A stretch of 44,701 bases of DNA from Nitrospirota bacterium (GCA_016222905.1 JACRPZ010000082.1:1-44701); one strand, 5' to 3'; shown: positions 26,421 through 34,730, counted from the first letter of the stretch. The notes: generated by a model not told the origin, from the sequence alone. Program-made: numbers and translations.

Positions 26421-26939
26421 AAAGGCGTGAAGTTTGAATGGGACCCGCTAAAAAGCGCGGTCAACAATTCAAAACATGGTATGGACTTTGAAACAGCCAA
26501 GGACTTATGGCGAGATGAAGACCGCGTTGAAATCCATGTGCCATACCCTGACGAGGAACGCTTTATTATAGTCGGTAAACTCAATAACAAGCATTGGACG
26601 GCAGTTTATACGGTAAGAAACTGTAAAATTCGTATAATTTCGGTCAGACGTTCGAGGAAAAGGAGGTGCAGTTATATGACAGTGAAAAAAACAGCTAAGA
26701 CTGCTAAGGAGTTCGACAAACGTTTTGATGACGGTGAGGACATCCATCATCTTATAGATATGTCCAAAGCTACAATTATCCATCACGGGAAAAAAGTCAG
26801 AATCACCCTTGATATAGCGGAATCACTGGTAAATGATATTGACGACATCCGTAAACAGATAGGTGTGGATAGGGGTGCTTTAATAAAAATCTGGCTTCAT
26901 GAACGAGTGAAGCAGGAAAAAACGGCAAGCGTGGCTTAA
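26412..26939 (+). CDS. brnT: BrnT-type toxin reading in frame into its BrnA-type antitoxin
   Basis: Residues 1-83 match BrnT, a RelE-fold ribonuclease toxin: VKFEWDPLKSAVNNSKHGMDF, RFIIVGKLNNKHWTAVYTV and IRIISVRRSRK. Normally BrnT ends with its own stop and brnA overlaps or follows in another frame. Here the toxin frame continues without a stop into MTVKKTAKTAKEF, giving a 175-residue fused frame. In the alternative frame the same DNA reads EEKEVQLYDSEKNS then stop, which looks like a normal BrnT tail. A one-base loss near the AAAAGGAGG run would explain this. The real start may be GTG at 26427 because the -10 box overlaps the ATG. The toxin family is secure; whether a fusion is made is open. 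Confidence 0.78.
   Translation: MYNKGVKFEWDPLKSAVNNSKHGMDFETAKDLWRDEDRVEIHVPYPDEERFIIVGKLNNKHWTAVYTVRNCKIRIISVRRSRKRRCSYMTVKKTAKTAKEFDKRFDDGEDIHHLIDMSKATIIHHGKKVRITLDIAESLVNDIDDIRKQIGVDRGALIKIWLHERVKQEKTASVA
26676..26939 (+). CDS. brnA: BrnA-type antitoxin (internal start)
   Basis: This is an 87-residue antitoxin. The ATG at 26676 follows AAGGAGG at a normal distance, so it can be translated on its own even though its frame is open from the toxin gene. The N-terminal half (DDGEDIHHLIDMSKATII) should contact the toxin. The C-terminal half (KKVRITLDIAESLVNDIDDIRKQIGVDRGALIKIWL) is a ribbon-helix-helix DNA-binding domain that represses its own promoter in known systems. Confidence 0.78.
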   Translation: MTVKKTAKTAKEFDKRFDDGEDIHHLIDMSKATIIHHGKKVRITLDIAESLVNDIDDIRKQIGVDRGALIKIWLHERVKQEKTASVA

Positions 26940-26944
26940 GCGGA

Positions 26945-26983
26945 CAAATCAAAACAAATTGCCCCGCCACAAGCGGGCGGGGC
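26945..26983 (-). terminator. Hairpin ending the rpsF operon
   Basis: GCCCCGCC (26961-26968) pairs with GGCGGGGC (26976-26983). On the minus strand the stem is followed by AATTTGTTTTGATTTG. It lies between the convergent brnA and DUF507 genes and may stop transcription from both sides. Confidence 0.6.
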
Positions 26984-27053
26984 ATAAAAGCCGATCAACG
27001 ATTTTCAAACAACATACAGGATTTTTTTTACTTCGTGTTTTCAGGAAATATTC

Positions 27054-27332
27054 TCAGCCCCTGCCTTTTTTAGCTGCCTCTTCGTCAAAGAACTTCTGAT
27101 AAAGCACTTCCCACTCAGGCGATCCTTCATATATCTTCTTTGAGTAAGAACGGAGTTTTTGCTGAACCGACACATCAATATCTTTGGCTATCTTTACTTC
27201 CTCTGCGATAACCCTTTTTATCTCGCGTCTGATCAGGCTGTCGTCGGCAAGAGGAGCAATCGCGCCCTTATCAAGAAGCCCCTTATAGATAATATGGCTG
27301 AGATGGCTGATCTTTTCATCAGAAAGTCTCAC
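27054..27332 (-). CDS. DUF507-family protein (second copy)
   Basis: This 92-residue helical protein starts MRLSDEKISHLSHIIYKGLLDKG and has the DUF507 pattern: a short N-terminal helix pair, IRREIKRVIAEEVKIAKDIDVSVQQKLRS, and a C-terminal EWEVLYQKFFDEE. The function is unknown. It overlaps the first DUF507 gene by four bases (ATGA) and shares its overall plan, so the two are diverged paralogues that may form a heterodimer. Confidence 0.85.
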   Translation of the reverse strand: MRLSDEKISHLSHIIYKGLLDKGAIAPLADDSLIRREIKRVIAEEVKIAKDIDVSVQQKLRSYSKKIYEGSPEWEVLYQKFFDEEAAKKGRG

Positions 27333-27610
27333 AGGACTATGTTCCTCTCCATCACAAGTCTTTTCTTTGTCATCTCAAAGAGCCTGCGGTAATCAAGCCG
27401 CCCTTTCTCTATCTCGGAATCATGCTGCTTCAGTATCTCCCTCACTTCAGCGTTGAGCTTCTCTTCCACCATAAGTTCATTGAGCATCAGCTCTCCGAGG
27501 GCTTCCGCAGCCTTCTCTTTCGGCTCTTTTAATTCCACAAGCCCCTTCTTAAGGAGTTCCTCAAGAATCTTCTTTGACAGAAGAGATGGCTGGCTTTTAG
27601 AGAGCCTCAT
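27329..27610 (-). CDS. DUF507-family protein (first copy)
   Basis: This 93-residue helical protein starts [23 protein letters not shown] and ends DYRRLFEMTKKRLVMERNIVL. It matches DUF507, a small family of unknown function found in several deep-branching and delta-type bacteria. Its start overlaps the rpsR stop and its stop overlaps the next DUF507 start, so it is tightly coupled to ribosomal protein synthesis. Confidence 0.85.
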   Translation of the reverse strand: MRLSKSQPSLLSKKILEELLKKGLVELKEPKEKAAEALGELMLNELMVEEKLNAEVREILKQHDSEIEKGRLDYRRLFEMTKKRLVMERNIVL

Positions 27611-27870
27611 TACTTCTCTACAAACGGCAGGAATGCTATGTTCCTTGCCCTTTTTACAGCCATTGTCAGCTCTCTCTGATGCTTTGCGCAGGTGCCTGTC
27701 ATTCTGCCAGCTATTAACTTGGCCCTCTCAGTAATATAGTGTCTGAGAGTCGGGATGTCTTTATAGTCAATAAAAACAACCTTGTCCGCGCAGAATCTGC
27801 AGTATTTTTTTCTCTGAAATCTTCTGCCTTTGTATTGCAATTTTGACTCCTTTGGATTTCTGTTATTCAT
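27610..27870 (-). CDS. rpsR: Ribosomal protein bS18
   Basis: This 86-residue small-subunit protein binds 16S rRNA together with bS6. It shows [46 protein letters not shown] and [11 protein letters not shown]. The CxxC and later Cys suggest a zinc-binding (C+) form. It is the third gene of the rpsF-ssb-rpsR operon; rplI, which often follows, is replaced by two DUF507 genes. Confidence 0.97.
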   Translation of the reverse strand: MNNRNPKESKLQYKGRRFQRKKYCRFCADKVVFIDYKDIPTLRHYITERAKLIAGRMTGTCAKHQRELTMAVKRARNIAFLPFVEK

Positions 27871-27906
27871 ATTGTTTAATCCTTAAATTTTTATTGGTGG
27901 AAATTA

Positions 27907-28311
27907 TTAAAACGGCTCTAAATCCGTCGTATCATCAGGAGGCGTAATCTCCCCTTCTCCCGATGATGCGCCGGCGCCTGCATCGCCCCGGCCTTTTGAG
28001 AGAAAACGTATGCTTTGGGCAACAACTTCATGCCTGCTTCTCTTCTGCCCTTCTTCTGTCTCCCAGCGCCTCTCCTGCAGTCTCCCTTCAACGAGCACGC
28101 TCTTGCCTTTGTTCAGGTACTGTCCGCAGGTATCTGCCTGTTTGCCGAAGACAACCACATTTACATATGTGACCTCTTCTTTTGTCTCATCACCCTGTTT
28201 ATATTTGCGGTTGACAGCTATCCCGAAATTACATACGGAAGTGCCCTGAGGCGTATATCTCATCTCAGGATCTCTTGTGAGGTTGCCTATGAGAATGACT
28301 TTATTGAACAC
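27907..28311 (-). CDS. ssb: Single-stranded DNA-binding protein
   Basis: This 134-residue protein has an OB fold (MFNKVILIGNLTRDPEMRYTPQGTSVCNFGIAVNR to about 105) that coats single-stranded DNA. A short acidic tail follows, ending DDTTDLEPF. The tail matches the partner-binding tip of bacterial SSB, with EPF in place of the common IPF. It lies between rpsF (four-base gap) and rpsR in the conserved operon. Confidence 0.96.
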   Translation of the reverse strand: MFNKVILIGNLTRDPEMRYTPQGTSVCNFGIAVNRKYKQGDETKEEVTYVNVVVFGKQADTCGQYLNKGKSVLVEGRLQERRWETEEGQKRSRHEVVAQSIRFLSKGRGDAGAGASSGEGEITPPDDTTDLEPF

Positions 28312-28315
28312 CTTA

Positions 28316-28747
28316 CTATTCCTCCTCTTCGGAGATGTTCTCTTCCTGGGACTCTATGTCCTGCGGAATTATCTCTTCTTCAACAACCGGAGAGGCTTCT
28401 TTAGCAGCGGCCTCTGTTGCGGCTTTGGTCAAAGATGCCATTACCGCCTCGATCTGCTTCTTTTTCTGCAGCCTTACAACCATAAATTTGATTATGGTGT
28501 CGGTGACCTTACAGAAGCGCTCAAGCTCTAAAATGGTTGATGGCGGGGACTTGAAGAGCAGCAGGATGTAAATGCCTTTATCGTGTTTGTTTAATATGTA
28601 GGCAAGTTTTCTGGTGCCCCAGTTCTCGGATTTGAGGATCTCTCCTCCCTGCTTGGTGATCTTCTCCTTAACCTTCTCAACCGTCTCTTCAACCGCCTTA
28701 GTGTCAAGGCCGGGGTTAAGGATCATTATCTTTTCATAAAGATTCAT
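28316..28747 (-). CDS. rpsF: Ribosomal protein bS6
   Basis: This 143-residue protein pairs with bS18 on the small subunit. The S6 core is at 1-95 (MNLYEKIMILNPGLDTKAVEETVEKV, GGEILKSENWGTRKLAYIL, LLLFKSPPSTILELERFCKVTD). An acidic C-terminal extension ends ENISEEEE, as in many S6 proteins. GAAGGAGGTAACAG precedes the start. It is the first gene of rpsF-ssb-rpsR-DUF507-DUF507. The leader contains a small hairpin (CTGCTTTCAGCAG), but I cannot confirm an S6:S18 autoregulatory site. Confidence 0.95.
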   Translation of the reverse strand: MNLYEKIMILNPGLDTKAVEETVEKVKEKITKQGGEILKSENWGTRKLAYILNKHDKGIYILLLFKSPPSTILELERFCKVTDTIIKFMVVRLQKKKQIEAVMASLTKAATEAAAKEASPVVEEEIIPQDIESQEENISEEEE

Positions 28748-28886
28748 CTGTTACCTCCTTCTGGATTATTTTCTTCGCAAGTGCTGCTGAAAGCAGGATG
28801 TTTTGCGAAAGCAAGCCCCTGTATTTGTTTAAACAGGAGCAAAGAGTATATGTTTATATCATATCAGGAAAAAAAAATCAAATAAG

Positions 28887-28916
28887 TTGACCCTCTTAAG
28901 TTACTCTCCTTATAAT
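28887..28916 (+). promoter_or_regulatory. Sigma-70 promoter giving a probably leaderless mRNA
   Basis: TTGACC (28887-28892), an 18-bp spacer and consensus TATAAT (28911-28916). The ATG of the next gene is at 28925, eight bases after the -10, so transcription should start at or next to the A of the ATG. No Shine-Dalgarno can fit. Confidence 0.6.
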
Positions 28917-28924
28917 AGACTGCG

Positions 28925-29860
28925 ATGAACAGGACAAATCTTTTTCTTATATTATCCGCTTTATTTATTCTTCTGATATCTTCAGGCTGTTCACAGCAGG
29001 AGACTTCTAAAAAGGTGCACCTCGGCGATAGGGGCGTTGAGACTGCTGGCAAGGCAGAAGCACCCTCAAACGATACCCTCTGGTTTGGGTTTGACCTCAG
29101 GCTTGGCCCAAAAGAGGATATTAAGATATATGCGCCGTTTCTTAAGTATCTTGAAGAAACGACTGGGCGTCATTTCCGTATAAAGTTCACTGAAAAATAT
29201 GAGAATACCCTCAAAAACCTTGGGGAAGGGACAACTCAATTCGCAGCTATCGGCACACTCAGCTATGCAATAGGCCATGATATGTACGAGATAAAATATC
29301 TGCTGAGCGGGGTTAATCAGGAAGGTGATCCGAGATACCATGCAGCAATCATTACAGCGCCTGACAGCAAAATTAATGATATAAAGCAGCTGAAGGGAAA
29401 GTCTTTCTGCTTTGGCTCAAGGATGTCAACGCAGGGGCATCTTATCCCGAGAAAGATGCTGGAGGATGCTGGAATTACGCTAAAGGATCTGAGCCATTAT
29501 CACTATACCGGTTCTCATATTGACACTGTAAGCGACGTTTTAAAGGGTGAGTGCGATGCAGGCGGCATACAGGATGTGCTTGCAAACAGGCTTGCAGCCG
29601 AAGGGAAGATAGATATCATAGCTTTTTCCGAGCCTTATCCAAGCAGCATCATCGCTTACAATAAAGACGTTGACAGCGATACGGTCAGGGCTGTCAAGGC
29701 CGCACTTCTTGCGTTTGAGCCAAAAGGCAGACATAAAAGAATGCTCTTTGACTGGGACAAGACCGAAATGCCGCTTGGGTTTACAGTTCTGAACGAGTTT
29801 GAGATAGCCCGGGTAACCGCCCTTGCAAGAAAGTATGAATTGATAAAAGAGCAAAGATGA
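28925..29860 (+). CDS. PhnD-like periplasmic binding lipoprotein
   Basis: This 311-residue lipoprotein has a signal peptide ending in a lipobox with Cys22 (LLISSGC). The PhnD/phosphonate-binding-like domain of the periplasmic binding protein superfamily follows: LRLGPKEDIKIYAPFLKYLEETTG, FAAIGTLSYAIG, LKGKSFCFGSRMSTQGHLIPRKML and GECDAGGIQDVLA. No phosphonate transporter genes are present. The gene overlaps the histidine-kinase gene by ATGA, so it probably presents a ligand to the sensor. The ligand is unknown. Confidence 0.85.
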   Translation: MNRTNLFLILSALFILLISSGCSQQETSKKVHLGDRGVETAGKAEAPSNDTLWFGFDLRLGPKEDIKIYAPFLKYLEETTGRHFRIKFTEKYENTLKNLGEGTTQFAAIGTLSYAIGHDMYEIKYLLSGVNQEGDPRYHAAIITAPDSKINDIKQLKGKSFCFGSRMSTQGHLIPRKMLEDAGITLKDLSHYHYTGSHIDTVSDVLKGECDAGGIQDVLANRLAAEGKIDIIAFSEPYPSSIIAYNKDVDSDTVRAVKAALLAFEPKGRHKRMLFDWDKTEMPLGFTVLNEFEIARVTALARKYELIKEQR

Positions 29861-31269
29861 GATTAAGAACAAAGATAGCCTCCCTGACAATAGCGATCGC
29901 CCTAAGCGTTGCGGTCCTTATCCTTATCCCGGTAAGAGGGGTGGTTATGAATGCATTCAGAGCAGAGCTCGGTAAAAAAGCCGCATCTATTGCATCCAAT
30001 CTTTCTGACAGGATAGCAAACTTTATACTCCTTGGGGACCGGTATCAGACGGAAAAAGCCTTCTATGAGGTGCTGGAGAAGGAATCGGATCTGGAATATA
30101 TCTTTGTCACAGACGAGGAAGGAATTATGTTCGCTCATACTTTTGACAGCGGCGTGCCGGCCGGCATCTTCTCATGGAATCCCCTGAACGAGAGGGGGTC
30201 AAATGTACAACTTCTTGAGACTGAAAAGGGTGATATAAGGGATGTCGGGATAAATATATTTGAGGGGATGAAGGCTGAGCTTCATCTGGGGATAAGGGAG
30301 GACAGTTTAAAAGATACGCTTTTAAAGATGCGGTATTTGACTCTGCCTGTCATTGTTTTTGTAATACTCCTGGGTGTAGCAGCATCTATTGTATTGAGCC
30401 GTTTCATTACAAAGCCGTTGAGTGAATTTGCAGGATTTGCAAAGGTCCTCGGCAAGGGAGAGTTCGGCGGCAAATTAAAGGTTCGGTCGGGAGATGAGAT
30501 AGGGGAGCTTGCGCAAAGCTTTAACAAGCTCTCCATGGAGCTTAAGGCTGCGATGGAGAAGATGGAAGAGGCATATACATATACGCACCTGCTTCAGACC
30601 GAAAAATTGTCGTCCATCGGGCAGATCTCAGCAGGGCTTGCGCATGAGCTTAAGAACCCCGTAACGACACTTAAGATGCTCTTTCAGGCCTTCATGGAAA
30701 ATCCCGACATGACAAGAGAGGATGCCGCGGTCATAAATAAAGAGATAGAAAAAATAGATAATGTTCTCAACAGTTTTCTCGGTTTTGCTAAAGAGAAGAG
30801 CTTTCATTTTACAGAGATAAATATTGACAAGCTTATTGACCGCATCCTGTCACTTGCCTCCTTTGACCTTGACAGTTATAGTATAATTGTGCAAAAAGAT
30901 ATGATGGGCAGCCTTCCCGATATTATGGGAGACAGGGCGCTTCTGGAGCAGGTATTTCTGAACCTTGTCATTAATGCTATTGAGGCGATGCCTGACGGAG
31001 GAGAGATCAGGATATCCGGCAAGACAGATAATAATTTTGTGGATGTAATGATCTGGGATAAAGGCTGCGGAATACCGGCTGATCTGAGATCAAAGGTCTT
31101 TAATCCTTTCTTTACAACAAAGGAACACGGCACAGGCCTTGGACTTTCAATAGCATATAATATAATAAACGCTCATCGAGGCGAGCTCTTTTTTGACACA
31201 AACGAAGGGATCGGGACAGTATTTACAGTAAGACTGCCGAAAGCAGAACAGGCGAAAAATGTAGCTTAA
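29857..31269 (+). CDS. Membrane sensor histidine kinase
   Basis: This 470-residue kinase has two membrane segments (about 7-29 and 160-180) around a periplasmic sensor domain. A HAMP domain (181-233), a HisKA domain with phospho-accepting His263 (SSIGQISAGLAHELKNP) and a C-terminal ATPase domain (NLVINAIEAMPDGG, DKGCGIP, GTGLGLSIAYNI) follow. It is coupled to the PhnD-like lipoprotein gene and is followed, after a repeat, by an NtrC-type regulator. It probably phosphorylates that regulator in response to the bound ligand. Confidence 0.92.
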   Translation: MRLRTKIASLTIAIALSVAVLILIPVRGVVMNAFRAELGKKAASIASNLSDRIANFILLGDRYQTEKAFYEVLEKESDLEYIFVTDEEGIMFAHTFDSGVPAGIFSWNPLNERGSNVQLLETEKGDIRDVGINIFEGMKAELHLGIREDSLKDTLLKMRYLTLPVIVFVILLGVAASIVLSRFITKPLSEFAGFAKVLGKGEFGGKLKVRSGDEIGELAQSFNKLSMELKAAMEKMEEAYTYTHLLQTEKLSSIGQISAGLAHELKNPVTTLKMLFQAFMENPDMTREDAAVINKEIEKIDNVLNSFLGFAKEKSFHFTEINIDKLIDRILSLASFDLDSYSIIVQKDMMGSLPDIMGDRALLEQVFLNLVINAIEAMPDGGEIRISGKTDNNFVDVMIWDKGCGIPADLRSKVFNPFFTTKEHGTGLGLSIAYNIINAHRGELFFDTNEGIGTVFTVRLPKAEQAKNVA

Positions 31270-31281
31270 AAAGAGCAGTTG

Positions 31282-31383
31282 GCTACAGACTAACACAGAC
31301 TTTTTAAGCAGGGACAAAGGCACAAAGTAACAAAGGCAGAAGAAAATATAAAAACTTTATAGTCAGTGTAAGTCAGTGGCTAA
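31282..31383. repeat. REP-like inverted repeat between kinase and regulator genes
   Basis: A left arm GGCTACAGACTAACACAGAC (31282-31301) faces a right arm TAGTCAGTGTAAGTCAGTGGC (31361-31381), which is its imperfect reverse complement. Between them lies GGGACAAAGGCACAAAGTAA-type sequence. It has no coding capacity. Confidence 0.5.
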
Positions 31384-31412
31384 ATGCCGTTTTTTGGATA
31401 AGGAAATAGAAG

Positions 31413-32819
31413 ATGGAGAATATTCTTGTAGTTGACGATGAGGCGGGCGTCTGCCATTCCTTTAAAAAGGTTTTAGGCAGAGAAGGCTACAATGTCATAA
31501 CAGCTTCAAACGGCAAAGAGGCTATTGAAAAAGCAGGCACTGAGAACCCGGCCCTCGTTATTATGGACGTATCCATGCCTGAAATGGACGGCCTTGAAGC
31601 CCTTCAGAGGCTGAAGTCTTTATATCCCGAACTTACAATAATAATGATGACAGCCTATTCAACCACTGACAAGGCGATAACCGCCATGAAGTTCGGAGCA
31701 TACGATTATCTTATTAAACCGTTTGAAAATGCCAAGCTTATATCCCTTGTTGAGAAGGCGATGCTCCCGGGCAAAAAGGTTTTCCCTCTTAGCCCTGAAG
31801 AGAGCAAGAAGTGGGCTGGCGATAGGATTATCGGAAAGAGCCCGGCGATGCTTGAGATATATAAGAAGATAGGACAGGTTGCGGAGAGCGACATAACCGT
31901 GCTTTTAAGGGGGGAAACAGGCACAGGCAAGGAGAAGATCGCAAGGGCAATTTATGAGCACAGCAAAAGGAATGACAGGCCTTTTCTGCCGGTCAATTGC
32001 GCGGCTATCCCCGAGGCGCTTCTTGAGAGCGAGCTTTTCGGCCATGAAAAGGGGGCGTTTACCGGCGCAGAGAGCAGAAAGTTCGGCAAGTTTGAGCAGT
32101 GCGATAAAGGGACCATGTTTCTCGATGAGATAGGAGATATGCCCATGCCGCTTCAGTCAAAGGTCTTAAGGGTTTTGCAGGACGGATGTTTTCAGCGTGT
32201 TGGAGGAAGCGACTTAATTAAGACCGACGTGAGGATCATTGCTGCAACAAACAAGGACCTTGAGACTATGGCGAATTTGGGAAAGTTCAGGGAAGACCTC
32301 TACTGGCGATTAAATGTTGTGAGCATAACCGTACCGCCATTAAGGGAGAGGAAGGGTGATACTGAAGAGCTTGTTCATTACTTTGTTCAAAAATTCAATA
32401 GAGAATCAGGCAGCAATGTAAAGGGGGTTTTGCCGGAGGTGATAAAAGATTTTCAGAATTATGACTGGCCCGGCAATGTAAGAGAGCTTCAAAGCATTAT
32501 CCAGAGGGGAATGTTATTGTGCCAGAAAGATTTTGTCTCCCTTGATGACTGCGAGTGGCCTCCGGCGGAAGGCATTTCGGATATTAAAACAAAGGATATT
32601 GAAAGGATGCTATCCGATGCCGCGTATGTATTTTTTAAAAGAGGGGGAGCAAATATATATAAAGAATCGGTCACTGCATTTGAGCGTCTTTTGATCAAAA
32701 AGGCGCTTGACCTTAACAAGAACAATCAGGTGACGACCGCAAAGTTCCTCGGCATTTCAAGAAATACGCTTCGGGAGAAGATAAGTTCGGACAAGGATGA
32801 TAATCTGAGCAAAAAATGA
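31413..32819 (+). CDS. Sigma-54-dependent response regulator (NtrC family)
   Basis: This 468-residue activator has three domains. The receiver domain carries phospho-acceptor Asp52 ([10 protein letters not shown]). The AAA+ domain has Walker A GETGTGKE at 167-174, the sigma-54 contact loop GAFTGA at 214-219 and Walker B FLDEIGD near 237-241. The Fis-type helix-turn-helix is at about 435-460 ([21 protein letters not shown]). It is partnered with the kinase upstream. A near-consensus sigma-54 promoter begins 76 bases after its stop and precedes an amino-acid transporter, the likely target. Confidence 0.95.
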   Translation: MENILVVDDEAGVCHSFKKVLGREGYNVITASNGKEAIEKAGTENPALVIMDVSMPEMDGLEALQRLKSLYPELTIIMMTAYSTTDKAITAMKFGAYDYLIKPFENAKLISLVEKAMLPGKKVFPLSPEESKKWAGDRIIGKSPAMLEIYKKIGQVAESDITVLLRGETGTGKEKIARAIYEHSKRNDRPFLPVNCAAIPEALLESELFGHEKGAFTGAESRKFGKFEQCDKGTMFLDEIGDMPMPLQSKVLRVLQDGCFQRVGGSDLIKTDVRIIAATNKDLETMANLGKFREDLYWRLNVVSITVPPLRERKGDTEELVHYFVQKFNRESGSNVKGVLPEVIKDFQNYDWPGNVRELQSIIQRGMLLCQKDFVSLDDCEWPPAEGISDIKTKDIERMLSDAAYVFFKRGGANIYKESVTAFERLLIKKALDLNKNNQVTTAKFLGISRNTLREKISSDKDDNLSKK

Positions 32820-32894
32820 ACAGCATGTAAGGTTTTTGCACAGATTATAGCGGCATTCTCCTTATTTTCTCTGAAAATTCAATAGAGATTATGC

Positions 32895-32910
32895 TGGCAC
32901 TGATATTGCT
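32895..32910 (+). promoter_or_regulatory. Sigma-54 promoter of the amino-acid ABC transporter
   Basis: TGGCAC-N5-TTGCT matches the sigma-54 consensus with GG and GC in the correct phase. Transcription should start near 32921, giving a leader of about 100 bases before the ATG at 33024. Confidence 0.85.
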
Positions 32911-33023
32911 TTACTAAACACAGCTTCTTTGCGAGGCGATATGTCCCGTCAGTTTTCAACGAAATCAGCCGGCTTTATTTTTAAGCCTAAAACTAAAAAC
33001 CTTTACAGGAAGGAGAATTCAGT

Positions 33024-33890
33024 ATGAAGAGAAGTAGAGTTGTAGTCTTGATGGCAGCGTTGCTGCTTGTGTCGTTCATCTCTTACGCATCCGCAGAGAG
33101 CTTGTTAGACGAAGTTACAAAGAGAGGTACGGTCCGCATAGGGCACGGCAATTCAACCCCGCCAATGAATTATATTAATGACAAAGGCGAGTGGACAGGT
33201 TTTGATGTGGACCTCGGCAGCGCAATCGCTGAAAAGTTAGGTGTAAAGATCGAAAGGGTGCTGGTTGACAACAAGACAAGGGTGGCCTTTCTTGCGAACA
33301 GGTCAATTGACATCTCTCTGGCAAACATAAGCCAGACCAGGAGCCGTGAAGACCAGATGGACTACGCTGAACCGCCGTATTTCTGGACAGGCAAGATCTT
33401 TTATGCAAAAAAGAGAAAGATCAAATCAGTAAAAGACCTCGGAGGCAAGAAGATAGGCGTTGACCAGGGCTCAAACGCATTCACAGCAGCGCCGCAGGAG
33501 ATCGCAAAATATACGGACAAGAAGCCTGAGATGCTCTCTTTCCAGAACAGCGCGGAGGGTTTTCTTGCATTAAAACAGGGCAAGATTGACGCATACTCAC
33601 AGGATGCACAGATAATGGCCGCTGTAGCGGGAAGTCTCGGAGTAGAGTATGAAGCCGTGGGCGGTTCTATATGGAGCGCGGGCCTGTACGGAATCGGCGT
33701 TCCTGAAAACGAGAGCGACTTTAGAGACAAAATAAGTTTCATCATTCAGGACATGATGAAAGACGGGACATATGAGAAGATTTATCAGAAATGGTTTGGT
33801 CCAAAAGGGACCGCCCCGCTTTCAATAAACGCAAGGCCCCGTTTGCCGAAAGAGACTTACGGCGATATGCTGTATACATGGCCTGATTAA
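33024..33890 (+). CDS. Periplasmic polar amino-acid-binding protein
   Basis: This 288-residue solute-binding protein has a signal peptide (1-25, VVVLMAALLLVSFISYASAE) and a family 3 domain: VTKRGTVRIGHGNSTPPMNYINDKGEWTGFDVDLGSAIAEKLG, then LANISQTRSREDQMDYAEPPYF and DLGGKKIGVDQGSNA. It captures an amino acid such as glutamate, glutamine or aspartate for two permeases downstream. AGGAAGGAGAATTC precedes the start. It lies under the sigma-54 promoter. The C-terminal 20 residues (GTAPLSINARPRLPKETYGDML) extend beyond the core domain. Confidence 0.9.
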   Translation: MKRSRVVVLMAALLLVSFISYASAESLLDEVTKRGTVRIGHGNSTPPMNYINDKGEWTGFDVDLGSAIAEKLGVKIERVLVDNKTRVAFLANRSIDISLANISQTRSREDQMDYAEPPYFWTGKIFYAKKRKIKSVKDLGGKKIGVDQGSNAFTAAPQEIAKYTDKKPEMLSFQNSAEGFLALKQGKIDAYSQDAQIMAAVAGSLGVEYEAVGGSIWSAGLYGIGVPENESDFRDKISFIIQDMMKDGTYEKIYQKWFGPKGTAPLSINARPRLPKETYGDMLYTWPD

Positions 33891-33918
33891 TATCAGAGCT
33901 TAGAATTAAGAGTAAATT

Positions 33919-33960
33919 CAGAGAGGCACGGAGAATATTTCCTGCCTCTCTGTTTGCATT
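33919..33960 (+). terminator. Partial terminator/attenuator after the binding-protein gene
   Basis: CAGAGAGGCA (33919-33928) pairs perfectly with TGCCTCTCTG (33943-33952), followed by TTTGCATTT. It lies between the binding-protein and permease genes. In such operons a leaky hairpin commonly keeps binding protein more abundant than permease. Confidence 0.6.
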
Positions 33961-33992
33961 TAGTGCTGTTGACGGGGTAATATTTACAAACC

Positions 33993-34730
33993 ATGAAGTT
34001 CTTCAATCTAAGATATGACTTCGACTGGAGCATCCCCTTCAGGGAACCTTACCTTGGCTGGCTGATTACCGGCGTAAAGCTGACACTCCTGATAGCCATT
34101 GTCACAGCGATAATGTCCTTGCTTATCGGAACAGCGCTTGCCATAATGAGGGTTTCGAGATTCAAGTTCCTTAATATACCTGCTAAAATATATGTTGAAA
34201 TCGTAAGAAATATCCCAGGCCTCTTCTGGCTCCTCTTCTTTTATTTTATATTTCCCCAATTGCTGCCGTTCGGACTGACGGACAAGATTAATCAATACGC
34301 GTATTACTCGGTAGTAGCAGGCATTCTCGGCCTTACTGTTGATAATTCCGCTTATGTTTCCGATATTGTCAGGGCAGGGATTTTGGCTGTGCCGAGAGGA
34401 CATATAGAGGCTGCTGTCTCATCAGGGCTGAACAGGCTCCAGCAGCTGCGATACATAATTCTGCCGGAGGCATTCAGGACCATACTCCCGCCGCTCGGCA
34501 CAAGAATGATACATAATTTCAAGAACAGTTCTCTCTGCATGGCAGTAGCGGCTCCTGAACTCACTTGGGCAACTCAGCAGATTGAATCAATAACATTCAG
34601 GGGGCTTGAGGTTACCTTGCTGGCAACAGTCTTTTATGTAACCATTGCGCTTTCAATGGCGATGATAATTATCAGGCTTGAGAAGAAATGGAAAATAGAT
34701 ATGACCAGCATTTCCAAAATGAGGACATAA
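33993..34730 (+). CDS. Polar amino-acid ABC transporter permease 1 (GltJ-like)
   Basis: This 245-residue inner-membrane protein of the HisM/GltJ family has about five membrane segments. The ATPase-docking EAA loop is near 143-163 (GHIEAAVSSGLNRLQQLRYIILPEAFR). The PGLFWLLFFYFIFP segment is typical. No convincing Shine-Dalgarno precedes the ATG. The second permease starts on the base after its stop. Confidence 0.92.
   Translation: MKFFNLRYDFDWSIPFREPYLGWLITGVKLTLLIAIVTAIMSLLIGTALAIMRVSRFKFLNIPAKIYVEIVRNIPGLFWLLFFYFIFPQLLPFGLTDKINQYAYYSVVAGILGLTVDNSAYVSDIVRAGILAVPRGHIEAAVSSGLNRLQQLRYIILPEAFRTILPPLGTRMIHNFKNSSLCMAVAAPELTWATQQIESITFRGLEVTLLATVFYVTIALSMAMIIIRLEKKWKIDMTSISKMRT

Noticed and set aside
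28748-28860. S6:S18 autoregulatory RNA in the rpsF leader
   Set aside because: A small hairpin is present, but I could not identify the conserved bulged CCG structure with confidence.
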